Positions 8,248 through 17,238 are shown, counted from the stretch's first letter. The stretch is DNA of 64,000 nt from Phycisphaeraceae bacterium (GCA_019636495.1 JAHBXL010000021.1:24177-88176), one strand, 5' to 3'. Notes: generated by a model from the letters alone, not told the origin. Made by a program: numbers and translations.

Positions 8248-8454
8248 TCAACGCCCGGTGCGCATGCGGTGCATCCACACGCCGTACTCGATCACCGCGC
8301 GCGCCGTCTCCAGTCTCGATGCCGGTGCGCCCCGCCCGAACGCGGTCTGGTTCCGCCACGACCAGTACGCCCCGCGGAAACGGAACCGCGTGATCGCGCC
8401 CAGCCGCGCCAACTGGTAAAGACCGCCGAAAAAATCCAGTGTCCGCGTGATCAT
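8248..8454 (-). CDS. 68-residue protein translationally coupled to the epimerase
   Basis: A small basic protein, MITRTLDFFGGLYQLARLGA then TRFRFRGAYWSWRNQTAFGR, with no signal peptide. Its ATG overlaps the stop of the epimerase gene as atga at 8451-8454, which indicates translational coupling and argues that it is a real gene. It converges on the Memo gene with only 16 bp between stops. The aromatic-Arg pattern suggests a peripheral membrane or binding role next to nucleotide-sugar metabolism, but the function is unknown. Confidence 0.65.
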   Translation of the reverse strand: MITRTLDFFGGLYQLARLGAITRFRFRGAYWSWRNQTAFGRGAPASRLETARAVIEYGVWMHRMRTGR

Positions 8455-9521
8455 GTGCCGGCGTCGTTGGCGCAGTGGTCCCTCACGCCCCGGTACCAGT
8501 CGATCGTCCTGCTCAGGCCGTCCTCCAGCGAGACCACCGGCGAATACCCGAGCAGTTCGCGCGCCAGCGTCAGGTCCGCCTGCGAGTGCCGCACGTCGCC
8601 CGCCCGCGGCGGCTCCATCCGCGGCGGCAGATGCGTCGCGCCGCAGCGCTCGGCGATCAGCCGCGCCAGTTGCAGCAGGTCCAGCCGCGAGCCCGAGCCG
8701 ATGTTCACCGCTTCGCCGCGCAGCGGCCGGTCCGCCGTCGCCGCAAGCAGGTTCGCCAGCACCGCATTGGCGACAAATGTGAAATCACGCGACTGCAACC
8801 CGTCGCCGAAGATCACCGGCGCGCGCCCCGACAGCAGCGCGCGGGCAAACACCGCGATCACCGCCGCGTACGGCGAGTCCGCAGGCTGCCGCGGGCCGAA
8901 GATGTTGAAGTACCGCAGGCTCACCGTCGAAAGGTCGTACGACTTCGCCCACGCAAGCATCACGTGCTCGCCGGCCAGTTTGCTCGCGGCATATGGAGAC
9001 ACCGGCGCGGGCACATCCGACTCAACCTTCGGCAGCCGCTCCCCCTCGCCATAGGCCGAACTCGACGCCGAGTACACGATCCTCCCCACCCCCGCCCGCC
9101 GCGCCGCCTCCGCCACGCGCAGCGTCCCCAGCGCGTTCACCGCGTACGACCGCTCCGGCTCGGCGATCGATCGCGGCACGCTCGACACCGCCGCGAGGTG
9201 GAACACCGTGTGTGCGCCGCGCACCGCGTCGTCGAGCGCGCGGTCGTCCAGAATCGAGCCATGCACGAACTGCACGCGCTCGGGCTCCATGTCCACCAGT
9301 TCGGCGATGTGCCGACCATCGGCGTTGGACAGATCGTCGATCACGCGGATGCGGCAGCCCAAACTCAGCAGCGCATCCACCAGGTGCCCGCCGATGAACC
9401 CCGCCCCGCCCGTGACGCACACCGCGCGCCCCTGCAGTTTGGGGCGCAGCCGCGCGACGGAATCGTTCGGAAGTTTCAGCACGCCGGGGGTATGGTAACG
9501 GCGGTCCCGGGGGTTTGTCAC
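8451..9521 (-). CDS. NAD-dependent nucleotide-sugar epimerase (extended SDR)
   Basis: The 356-residue protein is an extended short-chain dehydrogenase. It has the Rossmann motif VTGGAGFIGGHLVDALL (about residue 35), VFHLAAVSSVPRSI, the Ser-rich IVYSASSSAYGEG, the catalytic YAASK (Tyr-x3-Lys) and LRYFNIFGPRQ. SRDFTFVANAVLANLLA and a C-terminal GYSPVVSLEDGLSRTIDWY are typical of GalE/WbpP-type UDP-sugar 4-epimerases. The expected reaction is C4 epimerisation of a UDP-hexose or UDP-N-acetylhexosamine for surface polysaccharide; the exact substrate cannot be read from sequence. A 30-residue N-terminal extension precedes the fold. The downstream 68-residue gene overlaps by 4 bp. Confidence 0.85.
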   Translation of the reverse strand: MTNPRDRRYHTPGVLKLPNDSVARLRPKLQGRAVCVTGGAGFIGGHLVDALLSLGCRIRVIDDLSNADGRHIAELVDMEPERVQFVHGSILDDRALDDAVRGAHTVFHLAAVSSVPRSIAEPERSYAVNALGTLRVAEAARRAGVGRIVYSASSSAYGEGERLPKVESDVPAPVSPYAASKLAGEHVMLAWAKSYDLSTVSLRYFNIFGPRQPADSPYAAVIAVFARALLSGRAPVIFGDGLQSRDFTFVANAVLANLLAATADRPLRGEAVNIGSGSRLDLLQLARLIAERCGATHLPPRMEPPRAGDVRHSQADLTLARELLGYSPVVSLEDGLSRTIDWYRGVRDHCANDAGT

Positions 9522-9575
9522 GCGCCGCGCATCGATTCCGTTCCGGCCGCCCGCCGCCCGCCGCGGGCCCGCCGC

Positions 9576-10547
9576 TCACCGCCCGATGCGCCCCAGCATC
9601 TCCGCGACCGCACGCCCCTGCTCGTCGTCGCGCTTCGCGGCCCAGTCGCGGGCCGTCCAGCCGTTGGCCCGGTCCTTCAGCGTCACCGATGCGCCCGCGT
9701 CGAGCAGCGCGGCGACCTTCGCCTCGTCTCCCGCCTCCGCCGCCTTCATCAGCGCGGTCACCCCGTCGTTGTCGGCCTGGTCCGGCATAGCCCCCGCGCG
9801 CAGCAGCGTCCGCACCACCGCGTCATCGGCATACGTGCTCGACGCCGCGATCGAGAGCGCGGTGTCGCCGAACTGGTCCGCAAGGTCCACCGATGCGCCG
9901 GCCTCCAGCAACGCGCCGACCTTCTCGATCGAGCCGTTCCGTGCCGCGGCCATCAGCGCCGTCTGCCGCCACTTGTTCCGCTCGTCCACCCGCGCGCCCG
10001 CCGACAGCAGCGCGCGGACCGACTCCACGTCCCCGCGCGCCGCGGCGAACATCAGGGCCGTCATGCCGTCCGCCGCACGGGCATCGGGCGCGGCCCCCTT
10101 CGCCAGCAGGCGCTCCACGCACCCCGCCCCGCCCCAGCCCGCCGCGAAGATCAGCGCGGTCCGCCCGTCGGCAGCGCGGGCATCGGTCCGCGCGCCCGCA
10201 TCAAGCAGCGCGGCCACGCACCCCTCGCTGCCCTCAAAGCACGCCACCATCAGCGCGGTCATCCCCGCGCGCGATGCCGGCGCGGCGCCCTCCGGCAGCG
10301 TCCCGTTGACATCCGCGCCCGAGGCGAGCGCGGCCTTGACGCCCGCCGCGTCCTTGCGCACGACCGCTTCGAACAGGCCCGTGGCCGGTGTCGCGGCGCG
10401 CGCTGCGTTGCCGGGCGGGCCGTCCGCGCCGCCAAGTTCGCGCCCCATCAGAAACGCGATGACCAGCGCGGCCGCCAACCCCAGCAGCACCATCGCCCGC
10501 ATCGTCAGGCCGAGCGTCGATCGATCCGACTGGTTCGTTCTGCTCAT
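9576..10547 (-). CDS. membrane-anchored ankyrin-repeat protein
   Basis: A 323-residue protein with one N-terminal transmembrane helix (MRAMVLLGLAAALVIAFLMG, about residues 17-36). About eight ankyrin repeats fill the rest, visible as recurring DGRTALIFAAGWG, LLAKGAAPDARAADGMTAL and LLSAGARVDERNKWRQTAL units. Ankyrin stacks bind partner proteins. The topology suggests the repeats lie in the periplasm or face the medium. The start MSRTNQSDRS at 10547 is chosen because upstream in-frame codons overlap the divergent glucosidase region. It is divergent from the GH31 gene. Confidence 0.75.
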   Translation of the reverse strand: MSRTNQSDRSTLGLTMRAMVLLGLAAALVIAFLMGRELGGADGPPGNAARAATPATGLFEAVVRKDAAGVKAALASGADVNGTLPEGAAPASRAGMTALMVACFEGSEGCVAALLDAGARTDARAADGRTALIFAAGWGGAGCVERLLAKGAAPDARAADGMTALMFAAARGDVESVRALLSAGARVDERNKWRQTALMAAARNGSIEKVGALLEAGASVDLADQFGDTALSIAASSTYADDAVVRTLLRAGAMPDQADNDGVTALMKAAEAGDEAKVAALLDAGASVTLKDRANGWTARDWAAKRDDEQGRAVAEMLGRIGR

Positions 10548-10699
10548 CGTCGGTCTCCGCCTGGGCGCATCGGCCCGCAACGACCCCGCCGGTTCGCTGT
10601 AGTTGATCACATCCCGGCCCGAAGGGCAAGCCCGGGCTTCGGCTAGGATGTGCTCCGACCACGCACCCGCGCCCGCGCGGCGCACACAGGAAGCGACCC

Positions 10700-12910
10700 A
10701 TGGCCACCAATCCCCGCGCTGTCCGCCGCGCAACGAGCACGGTTGTTTGCATTTCGGTAAGCCTCTCGGCGCTCGTGTTCAACATCGCCGCGGCCGCCGC
10801 ATTCCAGCCGCAGGCCGTCATGCTCCAGTCCGGCGCAGCGCGGTTCATCCCCGAGCAACTCCGCGGTGCCGACCTCGACCCTTCGCCCGCGGTAGTCATC
10901 CCGCAGCAGCCGGTGCCCGGCCGTCCCGGCACCACCGCCGCGCCGACGTTCTTTGTGGACGAAGATGGACGATTCGGCGCTCGCATCGCCACCGAGCCCG
11001 GAACCAGTCTCTATGGCACCGGCGAGGTCGCCGGCCCGCTGCTGCGCAACGGCCGAGTCACGGTCTGCTGGAACACCGATGCCTACGGCTACACCATCGA
11101 GAACCCGTCGCTCTACCAGTCGCACCCGTGGGTCCTGGCGGTGCGCGCCGATGGCACGGCCTTCGGTGTTCTGGCCGACACGACCTGGCGCTGCACGATC
11201 GACCTGCGCGACGGCATCGTGTTCCTGGGCGAGGGCGCGCCCTACCCGGTGTACGTCATCGACGGCACGGGGCCCAAGGACGTCATGCAGGTCCTCGCGA
11301 GGCTGACAGGCACCATGCCCCTGCCGCCCCGATGGGCCCTCGGGTACCACCAGTGCCGCTACTCATACAACCCCGAGTCACGCGTCCGCGAAATCGCCGA
11401 TGGCTTCCGCTCCCGCAACATCCCCTGCGACGTCATCTGGTTCGACATCGACTACATGGATGGCTACCGCGTCTTCACGTTCGACTCCTCGCAGTTCCCC
11501 GACCCGAAGAAACTCAATGCCGACCTTGGCAAGATGGGCTTCGAGCGCATCTGGATGATCGACCCCGGCATCAAGGCCGAGCCGGGGTACTTCGTCTACG
11601 ACCAGATGATCGCCAGGGACCTGGCCGTCCGCACCGCCGCGGGCGAGATCTACAAGGGCGAGGTGTGGCCGGGCATGTGTGTGTTCCCCGACTACACCCG
11701 CCCCGATGTGCGCGCGTGGTGGGCCGGGCTCTACAAGGACTTCATGGCCAACGGCGTCTCGGGCTTTTGGAACGACATGAACGAGCCCGCGGTCTTCAAC
11801 GTTCCCAGCAAGACCATGCCCGAGGACAACCTGCACGGCGGCGGCGCATGGGATTACGGCGGCACGCTGCCCCCCGGCCCGCACCTGCGCTACCACAACG
11901 TCTACGGCATGTTCATGGCCAAGGGCACCTTCGACGGCATCCTCGCCGCCCGCCCCGACAAGCGCCCGTTCGTGCTCACGCGCGCGGGCTACATGGGCAG
12001 CCACCGCTACGCCGCGACGTGGACCGGCGACAACTCCGCCGAGTGGGACGACCTCGAAGACTCGATCTCCATGGCCCTCAATCTCGGCCTCTCCGGCCAG
12101 CCGTTCTCCGGCCCGGACATCGGCGGCTTCAACGGCAACGGGCCCGGCGGCGAAGAAAACGGCCGACTCTTCGCCCGGTGGATGGGCGTCGGCGCGCTCC
12201 TGCCGTTTGCCCGCGGCCACACCGGCAAGGGCAACATCGACAAGGAGCCCTGGGCTTTCGGGCCCGAGGTCGAGCGCACCTGCCGCCTCGCGCTGCAGCG
12301 CCGCTACCGGCTGATGCCGTACCTCTACACACTCTTCCACGAGGCCTCCGAGACGGGCCTGCCCGTCGCCCGGCCGCTCTTCTTCGCCGACCCGGCCGAT
12401 CCCGCGCTTCGCTCCGAGGACGACGCCTTCCTTCTCGGCGATGACCTGCTGGTGGTCTGCCGCGTCACGCCGCTGGGCGACCGCGCCGTCGTCATGCCCC
12501 GCGGCCGCTGGTCGCGCATCGAACTCGTTGCCGAAGGCCGCCACCCCGACCTGCCAGACCTCTACCTCCGCGAAGGCGCGATCCTGCCCTGCGGGCCCAT
12601 CATGGAGTGGACAAGCCAGAAGCCCCTCGACCCGCTCACGCTCTATGTGAATCTCAACGATCGCGGCGTGGCCCAGGGCGAGTTGTTCGAGGACGAGGGT
12701 GACGGCTTCGGCCACACCCAGGGCCGCGCCCGCCGCACGCTCTACAGCGCGGCCATCGCCGCCGATGGCCGGCTCTACATCCGCGCTGCGGGCATCGGCG
12801 ACTACTCACCCCAGGCACGCAAGGTCCGTGTCGTGCTGCTCCAGCCCGATGGCGCGCAACGCGTCATCGAGAGCGACCAGGAATCCGAGATCGTGATCGA
12901 GATGCCCTGA
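10700..12910 (+). CDS. secreted alpha-glucosidase, glycoside hydrolase family 31
   Basis: The 736-residue protein begins with a Sec signal peptide (VVCISVSLSALVFNIAAAAA). The GH31 catalytic barrel contains PPRWALGYHQCRYSY, the substrate-binding VIWFDIDYMDGYRVF, the nucleophile motif GFWNDMNEPAVF (Asp359) and the acid/base region WTGDNSAEWDDL (Asp444). An N-terminal beta domain and a C-terminal beta-sandwich (from about residue 560) complete the usual family length. It should release glucose or a related sugar from alpha-linked oligosaccharides in the periplasm or outside. Substrate may be starch fragments or an algal glycan. No transporter or other sugar gene is adjacent. Confidence 0.88.
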   Translation: MATNPRAVRRATSTVVCISVSLSALVFNIAAAAAFQPQAVMLQSGAARFIPEQLRGADLDPSPAVVIPQQPVPGRPGTTAAPTFFVDEDGRFGARIATEPGTSLYGTGEVAGPLLRNGRVTVCWNTDAYGYTIENPSLYQSHPWVLAVRADGTAFGVLADTTWRCTIDLRDGIVFLGEGAPYPVYVIDGTGPKDVMQVLARLTGTMPLPPRWALGYHQCRYSYNPESRVREIADGFRSRNIPCDVIWFDIDYMDGYRVFTFDSSQFPDPKKLNADLGKMGFERIWMIDPGIKAEPGYFVYDQMIARDLAVRTAAGEIYKGEVWPGMCVFPDYTRPDVRAWWAGLYKDFMANGVSGFWNDMNEPAVFNVPSKTMPEDNLHGGGAWDYGGTLPPGPHLRYHNVYGMFMAKGTFDGILAARPDKRPFVLTRAGYMGSHRYAATWTGDNSAEWDDLEDSISMALNLGLSGQPFSGPDIGGFNGNGPGGEENGRLFARWMGVGALLPFARGHTGKGNIDKEPWAFGPEVERTCRLALQRRYRLMPYLYTLFHEASETGLPVARPLFFADPADPALRSEDDAFLLGDDLLVVCRVTPLGDRAVVMPRGRWSRIELVAEGRHPDLPDLYLREGAILPCGPIMEWTSQKPLDPLTLYVNLNDRGVAQGELFEDEGDGFGHTQGRARRTLYSAAIAADGRLYIRAAGIGDYSPQARKVRVVLLQPDGAQRVIESDQESEIVIEMP

Positions 12911-12935
12911 CCCGCCCGACACGGTCGGCAGGAAC

Positions 12936-12952
12936 ATGCAACAAAGTTGCAT
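12936..12952. promoter_or_regulatory. Perfect palindromic operator upstream of the Cys/His-rich gene
   Basis: Seven-base arms atgcaac and gttgcat are separated by aaa. It lies 7 bp upstream of a -35-like ttgacg, the usual place for a dimeric transcription factor. The layout resembles Fur-family (Zur/Fur) sites and would fit the Cys/His-rich product, but the regulator is not identified. Confidence 0.5.
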
Positions 12953-12959
12953 CTAGACC

Positions 12960-12988
12960 TTGACGACCCATCTCCACCGGCGCATACT
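12960..12988 (+). promoter_or_regulatory. Sigma-70-like promoter
   Basis: A ttgacg at 12960-12965 and a catact at 12983-12988 are separated by 17 bp. The predicted start of transcription is near 12995, about 40 bp before the ATG at 13034. Confidence 0.45.
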
Positions 12989-13033
12989 TGATCGTGGCGC
13001 TCCCGCCCTCTCGCGGCGGGTCCGCCCGAACGT

Positions 13034-13585
13034 ATGCGTGCCGCCTGTGCACCATCCTCGTTTCCGGCCCTCCGCGGCAACGCGCCGCGCGCCATCCTCG
13101 CCGCCGCGGCGGTCTTCCTCGTCGCGCTCCTGCCCGGCCTCCACGGTCTCTCGATCGGGAAGCACGGGTGCGCCGACTCCGCCTGCAACGATGCCGCGTG
13201 CGCGAAGGAAACGCCGCGGCCTGTCGCCGCGCCGGTCAAACGCGCTGCAAGGTCAACGTGTTCCTGCGGCCACGAGCACGCGGCGGCGCCCGCGATGCCG
13301 CCAGTCGCCGCGGCCGCCGAGCCGGGCGCGCCCGGGTGCGAACCACACGACGACCGGCCGCCCGCCCCGCGCCAGCCCCATGACCACCGCAACTGCCCGA
13401 TCTGCAAGGTCATCTTCACCGGCGCGCACCGTTTCGCGGCCGACACCGCGCCGCCGGTCCTGATCCTCCGCGCCCTGCCCATTGGCCCCGCGCCCCACGC
13501 CCGCGCCGAGGTTCTGCCGACCCGTTCGTGGCACGCCGCGCGGCCGCGCGGCCCGCCGGCGCGTCCCGACCCCGCCCGCGTCTGA
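13034..13585 (+). CDS. Cys/His-rich exported or membrane protein, possibly metal-binding
   Basis: A 183-residue protein with an N-terminal hydrophobic helix (AILAAAAVFLVALLPGLHGL). A Cys-rich segment follows (CADSACNDAACAKE), then STCSCGHEHAAA and DHRNCPICKVIFTGAHRF. CxxC and CxC pairs near His residues suggest zinc or copper binding, as in DUF2946-like proteins, though I cannot assign the family. The Pro/Ala-rich linkers resemble exported planctomycete proteins. A perfect palindrome and a good promoter precede it, so it is probably regulated, perhaps by metal. The next gene starts 126 bp downstream. Confidence 0.55.
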   Translation: MRAACAPSSFPALRGNAPRAILAAAAVFLVALLPGLHGLSIGKHGCADSACNDAACAKETPRPVAAPVKRAARSTCSCGHEHAAAPAMPPVAAAAEPGAPGCEPHDDRPPAPRQPHDHRNCPICKVIFTGAHRFAADTAPPVLILRALPIGPAPHARAEVLPTRSWHAARPRGPPARPDPARV

Positions 13586-13711
13586 CCGCGCCGTTGTCGC
13601 GCTCAGCGGCCCCCCGAACATCCATCGTGCCTGCTCATCCGTTTCGCACCGAAGGTCGTGCCGTGCACGGTCGCGCCTCATGCGCCCTGCGCCGGCAGAT
13701 CGGAGCGTGTC

Positions 13712-14443
13712 ATGGTTCCCGTTCGTCGCGCGTTCACGCTCATCGAGTTGCTTGTCGTCATCGCGGTCATCGCGCTGCTGGTTGGTCTGCTGCTGCCCGC
13801 GCTGGGCGCGGCCCGCCGCTCGGCCCGCGCGACGGCATGCCTGGCCAACATGCGCTCGCTGGCGCTCTGCCAGGCGATGTACGCCGATGACCACCGCGGC
13901 GCGCTCGCCGATGTCGGCCTGGCGCACGGCGGCGCGGGCGACCCCGACCTGTCGTGGGTGAACACGCTCGCCGAGTACTACGCCAACCCCGCCGTCCTGC
14001 GGTCGCCCGGCGATTCGAGCGCGTTCTGGCCGGCCGAGCAGGGCGGGCAGGGGCAGGCGATCAACGGCGCGCACCGCGTGAGCAGTTACGCGATGAACAA
14101 CTACCTCTCCCGAACCTACAACCCCGGCCTCTCGCCACGCGAGCCCTACGACAACATCAGCAGGATCCCCATCCCCTCGGCCACGGTGGTGTTCCTCATG
14201 CTCGCGCGCGAGGGCGACTTCGCCGTGTCCGACCACGTTCACGTCGAGAACTGGGGACAGGGCGCCCAGCCGCCCCTTCGCGCCTCGCAGCAGGCCCAGA
14301 TCAACGCCTGGGGCGGGCCCGCGCGGTCGTTCGCGGCGCGGGCCAACTACGCCTATCTCGACGGGCGCGCCGCCCTGCACCGCTTCGACGCTGTTTACAC
14401 CGACTTTGCCATCAACCGCTTCAACCCCGCCGTGGCGCGGTAG
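13712..14443 (+). CDS. type II secretion/pseudopilin-like protein with prepilin signal
   Basis: The 243-residue protein has a class III prepilin leader: MVPVRRA followed by [20 protein letters not shown]. The cleavage site has Ala instead of the usual Gly before Phe. The C-terminal part carries the planctomycete prepilin-processing-associated region ([10 protein letters not shown], then [17 protein letters not shown]), a variant of the H-X9-DG motif. Such proteins are abundant in planctomycetes and are thought to be pseudopilins; their exact role is unknown. The ATG at 13712 follows a ggag site and is preferred to an in-frame start 18 codons upstream. The dockerin gene follows 36 bp later. 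Confidence 0.8.
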   Translation: MVPVRRAFTLIELLVVIAVIALLVGLLLPALGAARRSARATACLANMRSLALCQAMYADDHRGALADVGLAHGGAGDPDLSWVNTLAEYYANPAVLRSPGDSSAFWPAEQGGQGQAINGAHRVSSYAMNNYLSRTYNPGLSPREPYDNISRIPIPSATVVFLMLAREGDFAVSDHVHVENWGQGAQPPLRASQQAQINAWGGPARSFAARANYAYLDGRAALHRFDAVYTDFAINRFNPAVAR

Positions 14444-14479
14444 TGCGCCACGCGAACATCACGGAAGAAAGAGTTGCCT

Positions 14480-15265
14480 ATGAAGACCCTCATCACGATT
14501 CTCGCGACCACATGCGCCGCATCCGGCGCACTTGCCCAGCACGCCGGCGACGTCTTCCTCACCGTCGAGTCCGGGCGGATCGCCACCAATCTCCAGCCGC
14601 AGCCCGGCCAGATCGACCCGGCACGCGTCTTCCTCGCCGAGATGGGCGAGATCGAGCCCCACTTCTCCGACGAGCCGGGCTTCGACTGTCTCCCCGGCAC
14701 GTTCCCGACGCCCAGCGCGATCGGCTTCCGCCTGCGCGGGCCGGTGCAACGCTGGAACGGCTCGCGGCTGGCGGCGGACAGCGCGCCCATCTTCGCCGCG
14801 GCCTACGCCACCCTCGGGCCGGTGTTCTCGCCGGAATGCAACCTGGTGGTGGACGGGTTCACGATCCCCGTCGGCGCCAACGGCACCTGGCACAGGCACA
14901 TCGAGTTCACACGGCTGTCGCCCGATGGGCCCGGCGTGTTCGTGGTCGAACTCGAGTTGTTCAGCACCGCGGCGTCGATCGCGCCATCGCGCCCCTTCTG
15001 GTTCGTCTTCAACGACGGCGCGGACGAGGCCGATCACGATGCCGCGGCGGAATGGGTGGAGGAGCACCTGGTGCCGCAGCGCTGCCCGGCGGACTTCGAC
15101 CGCGACGGCGAAGTGGGCGTTCCCGACATCTTCGCCTTCCTGACGGCGTGGTTCGCCGGACCGGCCTCGCCCGAGGCCTGGCGAGCGGATGTTGACGGCT
15201 CGTGCGCCGCCGACGTGCAGGACATCTTCGCGTTCCTTGGCGCGTGGTTCGCCGGCTGCCCATAG
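14480..15265 (+). CDS. exported protein with C-terminal dockerin-like domain
   Basis: A 261-residue protein with a Sec signal peptide (MKTLITILATTCAASGALAQ). The N-terminal domain reads HAGDVFLTVESGRIATNLQP, then ARVFLAEMGEIEPHFSDEPG, and is of unknown function. The C-terminal 60 residues hold two EF-hand-like dockerin repeats, DFDRDGEVGVPDIFAFLTAW and VDGSCAADVQDIFAFLGAWF, bounded by two Cys (RCPAD and AGCP). This is the planctomycete GC-type dockerin layout and probably anchors the protein to a surface partner. A ggaagaaag site precedes the ATG; an in-frame TTG two codons earlier is possible. It may belong to a metal-responsive group with the Cys/His-rich gene, but this is inference. Confidence 0.75.
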   Translation: MKTLITILATTCAASGALAQHAGDVFLTVESGRIATNLQPQPGQIDPARVFLAEMGEIEPHFSDEPGFDCLPGTFPTPSAIGFRLRGPVQRWNGSRLAADSAPIFAAAYATLGPVFSPECNLVVDGFTIPVGANGTWHRHIEFTRLSPDGPGVFVVELELFSTAASIAPSRPFWFVFNDGADEADHDAAAEWVEEHLVPQRCPADFDRDGEVGVPDIFAFLTAWFAGPASPEAWRADVDGSCAADVQDIFAFLGAWFAGCP

Positions 15266-15414
15266 CGCCGGCGAAACCGTTGTGGCGGAGCGGCCCCGGC
15301 GGGTCGGGCGCGGCCGCGCTCGCCCGCCCGCCTTCGCCGCGCGCTGCGCGCAGCGTGCAGGGCGTGTATGCTGTAGAGCCGAACAGCACTCGGTACGACG
15401 CGAGGACTTGCAGC

Positions 15415-17106
15415 ATGGCCGCCCCTTCTCCGCAGGCAGTGAATCAGGTTCCGGCTCTGCCGCTGACGCTTGACCCGATCCACGGCCCGCCCCTCCCGCC
15501 CATCGAGGTCCCCGCAGGACAATCCATCGGCATCGGCCGTTCCTCGGCCTGTCAGGTCGTGCTGGCCGATGAGGCCGTCTCCCGCCGCCACGCCTCTATC
15601 CACCAGGCCAACGGAACCTGGTTCATCACCGACCTCGGCAGCCGCCACGGCACGATGGTCAACGCCGTCCGCCTCGAAGCCAACGGCATGGCCCCGCTCC
15701 GAATGGGCGATCTCGTCGGCATCGGCCCGTGGACCTTCCGCGTCCGTGTCGGCGCGGCATCGGGCGGCGCGGGCCTCGTCACAACCGTCGATACCGTCGG
15801 CCGGCAGCGCGTCGAGCGCGTCGCCGAGCGCGAACTGGCCGCGATCACCCAGCAGCGGCTCACGCTCATGATGTCCTGCGCCGCCTCCGTCGCCGGCGCG
15901 GCGGACAAGCAGAGCCTCGCCGACATCGTCCTCAAGGCCGCGGTCGAGGGCACCGGCTTCCCCCGGGCCGCGCTGCTCGAAGAGGCCGGCGGCGATGGCG
16001 CCGAGGTCCGCGTCATCGGCGAGGTCGATGCCTCAGGACGCAGCGCGGGCGGAGCGACCTTCAGCCGGTCCCTCATCGCCGCCGCCAAAACCGGCGAAAT
16101 GGTCCGCCTCACCGGCGACTCGCCCATGAACACCGGCGAGAGCATCATGCGCCTCGGCATCCAGACCGCACTCTGCGCCCCCATCGTCATCGGCTCCACC
16201 GTCGGGGCCTACCTCTACCTCGACTCGCGCGAGGGCGAGGCCGCACGCGGCGGAATGGGCCGCACCGTCGTGCAGGCCGATGCCGCGGCGTTCTGCCAGG
16301 CCATCGCCAAGATGTGCGCCATGGCGCTCAACAACATCAACGCCCGCGAACTCGAAGAGCGCCAGCGCGACCTCATGCGCGACCTCACCACCGCGCAGGA
16401 GGCTCAGCGACTCATCATGCCCCCCGACGAGGGACAGATCGGCATGGTCCGTTACGCCGTCCGGCAGAAGTCCGGACGCTTCGTCGCCGGCGACCTGTTT
16501 GACGTCGTCGATCTCGGCCCCGGCCGCGTCGGCGTCTTCCTCGGCGATGTCGCGGGCAAGGGCATCGGCGCGGCGATCCTCATGGCCACCGCCCAGACAC
16601 ACCTCAACGCATCGCTCAAGGTCCACAACGACGCCGCCAAAGCCGTGCGCGAAGTGAACGCCTACATCTCCCAGCACTCCGCGGCCAATAAGTTCATCTC
16701 GCTCTGGCTGGGCATCTTCGATGCCAACGACCGCAGCGTCACCTACGTTGATGCGGGCCACGGCCACTGGCTCTACCTCACGCCGGGTCAGCAGATGGGC
16801 CGCATCGACGCCGCGGGCGGAATCCCGCTCGGCATCGATGGCGACTTCGAGTACAAGTCCGCTCGTCTGGAAATGACGCCGCAGACCCGCGTCATCGTCT
16901 TCTCCGATGGCGTCGTCGAGCAGCCGGGCCCCGGCGGGCCCGATGGCCGCGAGGAACTCTTCGGCCTGCAACGCGCCATCGACTGCCTCGACCCCACCGG
17001 CGCGGTCAACGAGGATGTGCGACGGATGTTCGAGGCGGTCTTCAAATACGCCCAGACCGACTCGCTCGCCGACGATACCACCGTCGCGAGCGTGCAGATT
17101 CTCTGA
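15415..17106 (+). CDS. FHA-GAF-PP2C (SpoIIE-like) signalling phosphatase
   Basis: A 563-residue cytoplasmic protein of three modules. The FHA domain (about 30-110) shows IGIGRSSACQVVLADEAVSR and LGSRHGTMVNAVRLE and binds phosphothreonine. A GAF-like domain (about 140-310) includes LGIQTALCAPIVIGSTVGAY and may bind a small ligand. The PP2C/SpoIIE domain (about 325-560) has FVAGDLFDVVDLGPGRVGVF, the metal-binding GDVAGKGIGAAILMA, TYVDAGHGHWLYL, FSDGVVEQPG and DDTTVASVQI. It should dephosphorylate Ser/Thr proteins such as anti-sigma antagonists; no partner gene is adjacent. The start behind cgaggactt at 15415 is chosen. Confidence 0.88.
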   Translation: MAAPSPQAVNQVPALPLTLDPIHGPPLPPIEVPAGQSIGIGRSSACQVVLADEAVSRRHASIHQANGTWFITDLGSRHGTMVNAVRLEANGMAPLRMGDLVGIGPWTFRVRVGAASGGAGLVTTVDTVGRQRVERVAERELAAITQQRLTLMMSCAASVAGAADKQSLADIVLKAAVEGTGFPRAALLEEAGGDGAEVRVIGEVDASGRSAGGATFSRSLIAAAKTGEMVRLTGDSPMNTGESIMRLGIQTALCAPIVIGSTVGAYLYLDSREGEAARGGMGRTVVQADAAAFCQAIAKMCAMALNNINARELEERQRDLMRDLTTAQEAQRLIMPPDEGQIGMVRYAVRQKSGRFVAGDLFDVVDLGPGRVGVFLGDVAGKGIGAAILMATAQTHLNASLKVHNDAAKAVREVNAYISQHSAANKFISLWLGIFDANDRSVTYVDAGHGHWLYLTPGQQMGRIDAAGGIPLGIDGDFEYKSARLEMTPQTRVIVFSDGVVEQPGPGGPDGREELFGLQRAIDCLDPTGAVNEDVRRMFEAVFKYAQTDSLADDTTVASVQIL

Positions 17107-17163
17107 CCCCCCGCGCCCCTTTCGCCCCCTTCGCGCCCGGCGCACGCAATTCCCGGGCAACAA

Positions 17164-17193
17164 CAAAAAAACCCCGGCCGCGGGGCCGGGGTT
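17164..17193 (-). terminator. Rho-independent terminator of the rplM-rpsI operon
   Basis: An 8-bp GC stem (ccccggcc 17172-17179, ggccgggg 17184-17191) is flanked on the - strand by a run of seven Ts. On the + strand only gtttgtgtgt follows, so the main direction is -, ending the ribosomal operon. Confidence 0.8.
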
Positions 17194-17211
17194 TGTGTGT
17201 CGTTGTTTTCT

Positions 17212-17231
17212 CACTGACCTGAAGGTCAGTG
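17212..17231. repeat. 20-bp palindromic repeat next to the rpsI stop
   Basis: Perfect palindrome cactgacct-ga-aggtcagtg, followed by gcacgc. In style it matches the other short palindromes in this window, many of which have a flanking TGGCAC or GCCAC. It lies 8 bp beyond the rpsI stop and could also form an mRNA hairpin. Confidence 0.55.
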
Positions 17232-17238
17232 GCACGCA

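Noticed and set aside
12955..14380. Long - strand frames opposite the prepilin and Cys/His-rich genes
   Set aside because: They lack start signals and domains; the + strand genes have signal peptides and recognisable motifs.
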